Assembly: GCA_002685815.1 (NCBI GenBank)
Contig: NYYM01000044.1
Coordinates: 8,810 to 14,869, forward strand
Direction: 5' to 3'
Length of the DNA: 6,060 nt
Source: Dehalococcoidales bacterium
GTDB taxonomy: Bacteria; Chloroflexota; Dehalococcoidia; Dehalococcoidales; UBA2162
The translations under genes and the position numbers were made by a program. This document shows, piece after piece, positions 1 to 4,761 of the stretch. The number at the start of each line of letters is the position of its first letter. Within the stretch, counting starts at the first letter, position 1. A model generated the notes under the pieces. It ran no database searches. It saw only the letters and a list, made by a program, of their open reading frames with translations, and was not told the DNA's origin.

Positions 1-212
1 CCGGAGGCGCCATTGGTTTGACCGGCGCTTGGTTAATAGCCTGGGGAATATCTCAGGTTGACCTTGGTGGCTTCACCCTCAGCGCCGTAGTCTCTCCGTT
101 TATTGTTCTGGCAGCTATTCTGGTCTCGGTCTTCATCGGTCTTGCTTCCGGTATATATCCGGCCATGAGAGCGGCCAGATTGAATCCGATTGATGCCTTG
201 CACTACGGATGA
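1..212 (+). CDS. ABC transporter permease, MacB/FtsX type, C-terminal fragment
   Basis: Only the last 70 codons are in the window, reading in frame from base 3 to the TGA at 210-212; the start lies to the left. The visible part has a hydrophobic stretch near the left edge, a polar linker, and a long final membrane segment (VVSPFIVLAAILVSVFIGLASG). It ends with a short basic cytoplasmic tail, YPAMRAARLNPIDALHYG. This ending (YPA..AA.L.PI.ALRY-like) is the hallmark C-terminus of the MacB/FtsX/LolC family, whose permeases work with a separate ATPase to move or extract substrates at the cytoplasmic membrane. The substrate cannot be inferred from this fragment. The gene converges on the minus-strand gene block, so it is not part of that operon. 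The C-terminus looks intact. Confidence 0.88.
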   Translation, partial: GGAIGLTGAWLIAWGISQVDLGGFTLSAVVSPFIVLAAILVSVFIGLASGIYPAMRAARLNPIDALHYG

Positions 213-506
213 TCAAGTCATCCCGCCGGAGCAGAAAGCGGAGATAAGCCCGGACAAGTTGGGTTGGATTTGTGAGGCCGTTGCTGGATTTGCGCCGGGG
301 ACGTCGTGGTCCGTCGTCGTGCCACCACTTGCGATAAACATCCTTGTAGGCAACAAGAATCGCCAGGGAATCAAGCCTGATAGACGCCGATAGACCGCTT
401 AACTGCGGCGCTGGCTCTTCTCCCTGACGAGGTGACGAGTTTGACGTGAAGCATCTTCCTTTCGGAAAGAAGCTATCGTTGTTACCTGGGACAAAACCGG
501 GCTGGT
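213..506. other. Convergent intergenic gap without a supportable gene
   Basis: This 294-bp stretch separates the plus-strand permease from the minus-strand ferredoxin, so both genes end here. Open frames cross it on both strands, but their translations are Arg/Pro-rich, overlap the ends of both neighbours, and resemble nothing I recognise. I see no tRNA, no transposase and no clear terminal repeats. It holds an imperfect hairpin (450-474), an imperfect tandem octamer (TGACGAGG TGACGAGT, 425-440) and a 7-bp direct repeat GATAGAC (379-385 and 389-395). It most likely contains the transcription ends of both flanking genes, although no classic hairpin plus T-tract is visible. Confidence 0.6.
450..474 (-). 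terminator. Imperfect hairpin downstream of the ferredoxin gene, possible terminator
   Basis: On the minus strand, about 32 nt after the ferredoxin stop, AGC..TTCC-GAAA-GGAA..GCT can fold into a stem of about nine pairs. The fold has one T-T mismatch and one bulged T, and the loop is a GAAA (GNRA) tetraloop closed by C-G. No run of T follows on the minus strand. On the plus strand a weakly T-rich stretch (ATCGTTGTTACC) follows. The position between convergent genes fits a transcription end or a 3'-end-stabilising structure, but the missing U-tract keeps this tentative. Confidence 0.3.
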
Positions 507-773
507 CTAGCTGGCGGCCGGAGTTTCGCCGGGGTGTATGCCCCTCCATTTTTCAAGTAGTTGTTCTCTGCTTTCCTCGTGGTCCGGGTCGGTTGCGCAG
601 GCATCCACGGGGCAGATATCAGCGCATCTGGAAGAATCATGGGTGCCAACGCACTCGGTGCACTTGTCAGCTTCGATGACGTAGATAGTCTCACCCTCGG
701 TGATTGCCTCGTTTGGGCACTCCGGTTCGCAGGCTCCGCAGCTAATGCATTCATCCGTTATCTTGTAGGCCAT
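507..773 (-). CDS. 2[4Fe-4S] ferredoxin, Allochromatium (Alvin) type
   Basis: Small soluble electron carrier of 88 aa predicted to hold two [4Fe-4S] clusters. The first motif is C9-x2-C12-x2-C15-x3-C19 (CISCGACEPECP). The second is interrupted: C38-x2-C41-x8-C50-x3-C54, with an additional C59. The eight-residue insert (VGTHDSSR) between the second and third cysteines, followed by a charged C-terminal helix after PVDAC (DPDHEESREQLLEKW), is the arrangement of Allochromatium vinosum-type ferredoxins. Those are known for very low and unequal cluster potentials, often tied to anaerobic or photosynthetic electron transfer. The start is fixed by a strong Shine-Dalgarno AGGGAGGA at 781-788, 7 nt before the ATG. 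It is the last gene of the minus-strand block, 55 nt after coaD, with a small inverted repeat in that gap. The redox partner is not evident from context. Confidence 0.93.
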   Translation of the reverse strand: MAYKITDECISCGACEPECPNEAITEGETIYVIEADKCTECVGTHDSSRCADICPVDACATDPDHEESREQLLEKWRGIHPGETPAAS

Positions 774-792
774 TAAGTACTCCTCCCTAATT

Positions 793-806
793 TACCCCTC
801 GGGGTA
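793..806. repeat. Short inverted repeat between coaD and the ferredoxin gene
   Basis: TACCCC-TC-GGGGTA is a perfect 6-bp inverted repeat with a 2-nt centre. In RNA it would form a 5-bp stem with a 4-nt loop. It lies between the coaD stop (829) and the ferredoxin Shine-Dalgarno (781-788). On the minus strand it is followed by AAATT rather than a run of T, so it is a weak terminator candidate at best. A processing stem or an operator half-site pair are alternatives. Confidence 0.35.
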
Positions 807-828
807 TTGATTTATTCTTTAAGCCGGT

Positions 829-1314
829 CTATACCTTGCTAAAGGTTTTCTTTTTCAGAGCTTCAACGACGGATTGGGGTACAAGGTCGTCTATTCTGCC
901 CTCAAGACCGGCCACTTCTTTCAATAGACTGGAACTGACAAACTGGTATTTCGGACTGGTTATCAGGCAGACCAGTTCGCAATCAGGGGCCAGCTTCTTG
1001 TTCATCATTGCCATCGCAAACTCACGCTCAAAGTCGGCGCCTATTCTCAGTCCGCGTACTATCGTATCCGCTCCGACTTCGTTGGCAAAATCCACCACCA
1101 GATTCCCAAAAGATACCGCTTCTATTTTGGGAAAATCGGCTACGGACTGTCTTACCAAAACCAGACGTTCTTCGGTATTAAACAGCACGTTCTTGTCCGG
1201 GGTATCGTAAACACCTATGATTACCTTTTCGAAAAGTTTGGCCGCCCTGATGGCGATGTCAAGATGTCCATTGGTTATCGGGTCAAAGGCTCCCGGGTAG
1301 AGAGCGATGGTCAT
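829..1314 (-). CDS. coaD: Phosphopantetheine adenylyltransferase (PPAT)
   Basis: Catalyses the penultimate step of coenzyme A synthesis in the cytoplasm: ATP plus 4'-phosphopantetheine gives dephospho-CoA and pyrophosphate. The 161 aa match the usual 159-165 aa of bacterial CoaD. Visible hallmarks are the nucleotidyltransferase motif YPGAFDPITNGH (6-17) with the active-site His17, Lys41 in TPDKN (corresponding to E. coli K42), VRGLR (86-90, Arg90 corresponding to E. coli R91), and the C-terminal motif VSSSLLKEVA (126-135). The ATG overlaps the rsmD stop (ATGA, 1311-1314). It follows a perfect AAGGAGG at 1322-1328 with 7-nt spacing, so the start is secure and translation is probably coupled to rsmD. 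The rsmD-coaD pair is a recurrent arrangement in bacteria. All key residues are present and nothing looks truncated. Confidence 0.98.
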   Translation of the reverse strand: MTIALYPGAFDPITNGHLDIAIRAAKLFEKVIIGVYDTPDKNVLFNTEERLVLVRQSVADFPKIEAVSFGNLVVDFANEVGADTIVRGLRIGADFEREFAMAMMNKKLAPDCELVCLITSPKYQFVSSSLLKEVAGLEGRIDDLVPQSVVEALKKKTFSKV

Positions 1315-1865
1315 CTCTTGACCTCCTTTTGATATACGGCAATATAACTGTCACCATGACGATGCTCTTTGATCAGATTAAGCGCAACATAACTGGAATC
1401 TAGAGTAAGGTGGGGGGAATGCGTCACCACTACCGTTGTGCTTGGCCCTACTAGCCTGGAAGTTGCCAGTTGTTCTATAATACTGCCTATGGATGAATCG
1501 GAATAAGGCGGGTCTATTAATACGATGTCATACTCCTTATCCAGAAACGAAAATGCTTTGGCAACACTGCTACAGTAAACGTGGGCCTGTTCTGTTAACC
1601 CCGTCTTTTCCAAATTCCTCTTAATTATAGCACAACATTTGGGTTCGCGGTCAACAAAGTCGACCCAGCTAGCCCCGCGACTCAAAGCTTCGATTCCTAA
1701 ACCTCCGCTTCCCGAGAACAAGTCAAGCACTCGTTCCCAATCATCGGTGGCGTTCTCCAGGATAGAAAAAATCGCTCCTTTGACCAGATCGGTCGCCGGG
1801 CGAGTAGTGGCCACCTTGGGTGCTTTGAGCCGATGACCTTTGGCTTTACCAGCGATAACTCTCAT
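1311..1865 (-). CDS. rsmD: 16S rRNA (guanine(966)-N2)-methyltransferase RsmD
   Basis: SAM-dependent enzyme that methylates N2 of G966 (E. coli numbering) of 16S rRNA during small-subunit assembly. The 184 aa are typical. The N-terminus MRVIAGKAKGHRLKAP is the conserved start of the family and sets the initiation codon. TRPATDLVKGAIFSIL (21-36) is the family's R-P-T-D motif. SAM-binding motif I is VLDLFSGSGGLGIEALSRGA (46-65) and catalytic motif IV is DPPY (118-121). The gene follows the metallo-hydrolase after 38 nt and overlaps coaD by 4 nt. No Shine-Dalgarno precedes the ATG. Instead a near-consensus sigma70 promoter lies in the gap, which would give a leader of only about 5-7 nt. rsmD may therefore begin a transcription unit with coaD and the ferredoxin gene, besides any read-through from upstream. 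Confidence 0.97.
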   Translation of the reverse strand: MRVIAGKAKGHRLKAPKVATTRPATDLVKGAIFSILENATDDWERVLDLFSGSGGLGIEALSRGASWVDFVDREPKCCAIIKRNLEKTGLTEQAHVYCSSVAKAFSFLDKEYDIVLIDPPYSDSSIGSIIEQLATSRLVGPSTTVVVTHSPHLTLDSSYVALNLIKEHRHGDSYIAVYQKEVKR

Positions 1866-1877
1866 TATGGACTATTG

Positions 1878-1907
1878 ATGATAACCAGTTCTTGTGGCTG
1901 TTGTCAA
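1878..1907 (-). promoter_or_regulatory. Sigma70-type promoter candidate for rsmD
   Basis: Reading the minus strand, TTGACA (1907-1902, six of six to the -35 consensus) is followed after 18 nt by TATCAT (1883-1878, five of six to the -10 consensus). The -35 box contains the TGA stop of the upstream metallo-hydrolase gene. A start about 6-8 nt after the -10 box would fall near 1870-1872, only about 5-7 nt before the rsmD ATG at 1865. This agrees with the lack of a Shine-Dalgarno there. It is a prediction from sequence only. Confidence 0.55.
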
Positions 1908-2590
1908 TCCTTGATTCTTTCTATCAGTCCCTGCATTTTGACTTGGACATCTTCAGTTAGTGGCAAGCCGTGGCCCAAGCAGAGGATGCTGAAATCGAGT
2001 TCCGCCATCTTCTCTATCGATTCTGCGGCCTGTCTCATGTCTGACCCAGCCATTCTTGCAGGGAGATGGAGGGCTTTGCGCCCGTTCCGTGCGGCATCGC
2101 CGGCAATTAGTAATCGGGTTCGGGGTGAGAAGAGACAGATGCTGCCCGGGGTGTGCCCGGGCGTATGAATAACCCGGAGACCTCCCATCGGTTTCAGCAC
2201 CTCTCCACCTTCCAGCCGGATATCGATATCTTCCGCTCTTGCTGCTGGTCTGTTTCCCCTTTCGCCAATGTCATTCGCATGAATGGTCGTCCTGGCTGGG
2301 GTGGAATGTTTGAGTTCGGCCAGTCCTCCCACGTGGTCTACGTGGTTGTGGGTAAGGACAATGAGGCTGATTTCTTCTGGTGAACGCCCCAGTTGACGGA
2401 TGAAGTCGACTATCCCGGCGGAACTGCCCTGGAGACCGGTATCGATAAGGGTTAGCTCCTCGTCGACAATCAGCACTACGTTGGTACTTCGGATGGTTAG
2501 TTGATAAACATTGGGGATGATTTCACTGGCCTCGTGCGGTTCGTCGTCCGTTCGGGATATGGCAGACATCATTATCGGGGACTTCTCCAT
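1904..2590 (-). CDS. Metallo-beta-lactamase-fold metallo-hydrolase, substrate unknown
   Basis: Predicted cytoplasmic binuclear-metal hydrolase of 228 aa; no signal peptide is seen. The full metal-ligand set of the fold is present: THNHVDH with His81, His83, Asp85 and His86, then His146 in HTPGHTPGS, Asp165 in IAGDAA, and His207 in LGHGLP. The entry strand VYQLTI...VVLIVDEELTLIDTG (28-52) is also typical. The pattern resembles glyoxalase II-like and related thioester or phosphoester hydrolases, but the fold covers many substrates and a precise function cannot be given. The start is uncertain. The ATG at 2590 has AAGGA only 2 nt upstream. ATG codons at 2572 and 2569 (residues 7 and 8) are alternatives, with a GGAG 12-15 nt upstream. 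It lies 74 nt after purE and 38 nt before rsmD, so it may be cotranscribed with the purine genes, but nothing shows a purine role. Confidence 0.9.
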   Translation of the reverse strand: MEKSPIMMSAISRTDDEPHEASEIIPNVYQLTIRSTNVVLIVDEELTLIDTGLQGSSAGIVDFIRQLGRSPEEISLIVLTHNHVDHVGGLAELKHSTPARTTIHANDIGERGNRPAARAEDIDIRLEGGEVLKPMGGLRVIHTPGHTPGSICLFSPRTRLLIAGDAARNGRKALHLPARMAGSDMRQAAESIEKMAELDFSILCLGHGLPLTEDVQVKMQGLIERIKD

Positions 2591-2664
2591 AATCCTTTCT
2601 TGAATATCTGGCCCGGATAATATTGTTCCAGAGACTAGCTCACCCGGCCCGGAGTACCGCTAAA
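2591..2664. other. purE to hydrolase intergenic gap with an 8-bp direct repeat
   Basis: This is the longest gap within the minus-strand block (74 nt). The octamer GGCCCGGA occurs twice on the plus strand, at 2610-2617 and 2646-2653, 36 bp apart start to start. Between the copies the minus strand carries TATTAT (2622-2617, five of six to a -10 box), but no acceptable -35 box lies 15-18 nt upstream. No hairpin with a T-tract is visible, so I see no support for a terminator after purE. Confidence 0.35.
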
Positions 2665-3129
2665 TTATCCGTTTTCTCCTCGCAGGTTACTTCTGTATTT
2701 TTCGTAGGCGTCTCTTATCTCATCATATTTCAGGCCTAATATCTCGGCCGCCAAGTAGGCAGCGTTTCTCGCCCCGGCCGCCCCAACGGCCACGGTGGCT
2801 ACCGGTATTCCGGCCGGCATCTGAACAATGGAGTAAAGTGAGTCAACGCCTTTCAGTTCACTGCCTGCCAGGGGTACGCCGATGACCGGCAAGGTAGTCC
2901 AGCTGGCCAGTACCCCGGGCAGATGGGCTGCCGCCCCGGCGGCGGCAATCATGATCTCGATTCCTCGCCCCCTTGCCTCCTGAGCATATTGACGGGCTTT
3001 TTCCGGTGTGCGGTGAGCCGAGATCACGCTGATTTCGTAATCAATCCCGAGCTCTTCCAGTACATCCAGCGTCAACTGTACAACTTCAGTGTCGGATTTT
3101 GAACCCATGACTACCCCTGCTTTGGGCAT
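2665..3129 (-). CDS. purE: N5-carboxyaminoimidazole ribonucleotide mutase (PurE, class I)
   Basis: Converts N5-CAIR to CAIR in de novo purine synthesis. The 154 aa fit class I PurE, which forms octamers in the cytoplasm. Visible motifs are VMGSKSD (7-13, phosphate and ribose binding), ISAHRTP (36-42, with the catalytic-region His39), AAAGAAAHLPGVLA (62-75, His69) and PVIGVPL (81-87). The AHLPG form marks class I rather than the class II enzymes that use CO2 and AIR directly. Class I normally depends on PurK, which is not in this window. The gene starts 10 nt after purD. Its Shine-Dalgarno (TGAGGAAG) overlaps the purD stop codon, with about 7 nt to the ATG, which indicates coupled expression. 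The short C-terminal tail after EIRDAYEKYRSNLR is unremarkable. Confidence 0.97.
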   Translation of the reverse strand: MPKAGVVMGSKSDTEVVQLTLDVLEELGIDYEISVISAHRTPEKARQYAQEARGRGIEIMIAAAGAAAHLPGVLASWTTLPVIGVPLAGSELKGVDSLYSIVQMPAGIPVATVAVGAAGARNAAYLAAEILGLKYDEIRDAYEKYRSNLRGENG

Positions 3130-3139
3130 ATTCTCTTCC

Positions 3140-4402
3140 TCACTCTCTTATTGAACCAATGTCCTCGCGGTAGTGACAACCCTTAAAGTGGATCCGGGAG
3201 ATATTGGCATAGACCTTCTCTCTGGCTTCAGCCAGGGTCTCCCCCATCGCCGTTACAGCCAAGACTCTCCCCCCGTTGGTTAATACCTCGCCGCTTGGGC
3301 TGATCCTTGTCCCGGCGTGAAAAACCGTAATCTCTTTGTCCACGTCATCCAACCCGCTGATAGGAAAGCCGGTTTGATATCTGCCCGGGTAACCTCCCGA
3401 AGCCATCACCACTCCAATGCAGGCTTCTTCGCTCAGTTCCACATTTATCCGGCCTAGATCACCGTCTATTACCGCCAGCATAATATCCACCAGGTCGGTC
3501 TTGAGGCGGGGTAGAACCACTTGCGCCTCCGGGTCACCCAATCGGGCATTGAATTCAATTACTTTTGGCCCGTCTTCGGTAATCATTAGCCCGCCGTAGA
3601 GAATCCCCTTATAGAGCTTTTTTTCCCTGTTCATCGCCTTTACTGCGGGCTCCATGATTGTCTCCTTGACGTTCTCACCAAGTTCCGGCGTATAGAAGCG
3701 GGGCGGGCTGTAGGCACCCATGCCTCCCGTGTTGGGGCCCTCGTTTCCATCATTTATCCGTTTATAATCACAGGCATCCGCCATTGGCGTTACCGTCAGG
3801 CCGTCGGTGAAGATGAATGAGCTCATTTCCACCCCTGACATGCTTTCTTCTATTATCACCGTGTCACCGGCTGTCCCCAAGGATTTTGTCTCCATGAGGT
3901 CGGACAGAATTTCTTGGGCTTGAAGAAGGGATTCGGCTATGATTGCTCCTTTACCCGCAGCCAGTCCGTCAGCCTTGATCCACAAAGGGTAAGCTTGTCC
4001 TTTGACATAATCTGCCGCTTGACCGTAGTCTGAAAAGCTCTTGCTGCGGGCGCAGGGGATGCCGTACTTCAGCATCAGTCCTTTGGAGAACGCCTTGCTT
4101 GATTCTATCTGGGCCGCTCCCTTGGTCGGACCGAAAATGGGAATACCGAGGGTTTGAAAGCGGTCAACGATGCCCTCGGCCAGTGGTACCTCTGGCCCGA
4201 CGACCACCATTTCAATCCCCTTTTCCTGGGTTAGCTTGACCAGCCCCTCGATATTATCCGGGTTGTTGCCAACGTTTTGGGCGATTTGAGCTGTGCCGGC
4301 ATTTCCCGGGGCAACATAGATCTCTCCGGCTTTGGGGCTCTGGGCCAATTTCCAGACAAAGGTATGCTCTCTGCCCCCGCTCCCGATAACAAGAATCTTC
4401 AG
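3140..4402 (-). CDS. purD: Phosphoribosylamine-glycine ligase (GAR synthetase), CTG start
   Basis: ATP-grasp enzyme of de novo purine synthesis: phosphoribosylamine, glycine and ATP give GAR, ADP and Pi. Read from CTG at 4402-4400 it has 420 aa, the normal family length. It then begins (M)KILVIGSGGREHTFVWKL, the canonical PurD N-terminus with the GSGGREH loop (7-13). Further motifs are GPEVPLAEG (69-77), the ATP-grasp loop KADGLAAGKG (143-152), GPNTGGMGAYSP (222-233) and the metal-binding EFNARLGDPEAQ (283-294). The first standard start codon in frame is TTG at 4348, which would remove 18 residues including the GSGGREH loop. CTG instead has a perfect AAGGAGG (4409-4415) 6 nt upstream and overlaps the preceding stop as CTGA. 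ATT at 4405 is a less likely start, since its spacing is only 3 nt. A sequence error changing ATG to CTG is possible. Confidence 0.95.
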   Translation of the reverse strand: MKILVIGSGGREHTFVWKLAQSPKAGEIYVAPGNAGTAQIAQNVGNNPDNIEGLVKLTQEKGIEMVVVGPEVPLAEGIVDRFQTLGIPIFGPTKGAAQIESSKAFSKGLMLKYGIPCARSKSFSDYGQAADYVKGQAYPLWIKADGLAAGKGAIIAESLLQAQEILSDLMETKSLGTAGDTVIIEESMSGVEMSSFIFTDGLTVTPMADACDYKRINDGNEGPNTGGMGAYSPPRFYTPELGENVKETIMEPAVKAMNREKKLYKGILYGGLMITEDGPKVIEFNARLGDPEAQVVLPRLKTDLVDIMLAVIDGDLGRINVELSEEACIGVVMASGGYPGRYQTGFPISGLDDVDKEITVFHAGTRISPSGEVLTNGGRVLAVTAMGETLAEAREKVYANISRIHFKGCHYREDIGSIRE

Positions 4403-4755
4403 AATTTGCCTCCTTCTTGATCTACCAGAAATGGGGCCAGTACCTCTTTAGCCGTATCAACTTCTGATTCCAGTACATAGATATCGTGCCGCATTTCAAA
4501 AGCTGGCGCGTAGGCAGCCCACCCTCCTAGTTGTATCCCCTTAAGCAGGCAACGAATGTCATATTCGTCCAGTACTCCGGCCCACATCTTGGCTATCGGT
4601 TCGTTGGGAGCGATGGCAATCCGTACCAGCGGTTGATCCGTTTTCCTTCCCTCTTCAGGCGGAGTGGGTAGTTTCTTCACCAGGGTGACTTTACAGTCTG
4701 GACACACCTCTATCCGGTCTTCAAATTTGTCCCGGCACTCCGGACAAAACGGCAT
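4399..4755 (-). CDS. Zinc-ribbon protein with a DUF2007-like C-terminal domain
   Basis: Small soluble protein of 118 aa with no assigned function. The N-terminus is a zinc ribbon with C4-x2-C7 (CPEC) and C18-x2-C21 (CPDC), likely binding one structural Zn. After a Pro/Glu-rich linker (about 29-42), the C-terminal part (43-112) runs VRIAIAPNEPIAKMWAGVLDEYDIRCLLKG...HDIYVLESEVDTAKEVLAPF. This beta-alpha-beta plan resembles the DUF2007 'putative signal transducing' family: a short domain reporting an ability to access a residue from a shorter segment, then a closing V-x-x-x-x-x-x-A-x-x-x-L helix. The family call is from pattern recognition, not a search. It begins 6 nt after guaA, with the Shine-Dalgarno (GAGGA) overlapping the guaA stop and only about 2 nt from the ATG. 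It overlaps purD by 4 nt. Tight placement between two purine genes suggests co-expression and possibly a regulatory role, which is inference. Confidence 0.85.
   Translation of the reverse strand: MPFCPECRDKFEDRIEVCPDCKVTLVKKLPTPPEEGRKTDQPLVRIAIAPNEPIAKMWAGVLDEYDIRCLLKGIQLGGWAAYAPAFEMRHDIYVLESEVDTAKEVLAPFLVDQEGGKF
4403..4415 (-). promoter_or_regulatory. Ribosome binding site that decides the purD start
   Basis: The minus strand carries AAGGAGG at 4415-4409, followed by the spacer CAAATT and then CTG. The site lies inside the last codons of the upstream zinc-ribbon gene. The optimal 6-nt spacing points to the CTG at 4402-4400 as the purD initiation codon. Confidence 0.75.
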
Positions 4756-4761
4756 CTTCCT

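Noticed and set aside
306..328. GTGGT...ACCAC inverted repeat in the convergent gap
   Set aside because: Five-bp stem with a 13-nt loop and no following T-tract; too weak to call a terminator.
190..393. Plus-strand open frame of 67 codons beginning inside the permease end
   Set aside because: It starts within the permease gene in another frame, matches no family I recognise, and has no ribosome binding site of note.
133..549. Minus-strand open frame of 138 codons over the convergent gap
   Set aside because: It overlaps the 3' ends of both the permease and the ferredoxin gene, is Arg/Pro-rich, contains no recognisable motif, and has no convincing Shine-Dalgarno.
836..1210. Plus-strand open frame antisense to coaD
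   Set aside because: The minus-strand coaD carries all active-site motifs in the same DNA, so this is a shadow frame.
1833..2168. Plus-strand open frame antisense to rsmD and the metallo-hydrolase
   Set aside because: Cys/Ser-rich shadow translation spanning two well-supported genes and their gap.
2617..2640. Possible promoter for the metallo-hydrolase (TATTAT on the minus strand)
   Set aside because: No -35-like hexamer at 15-18 nt and no extended -10 motif.
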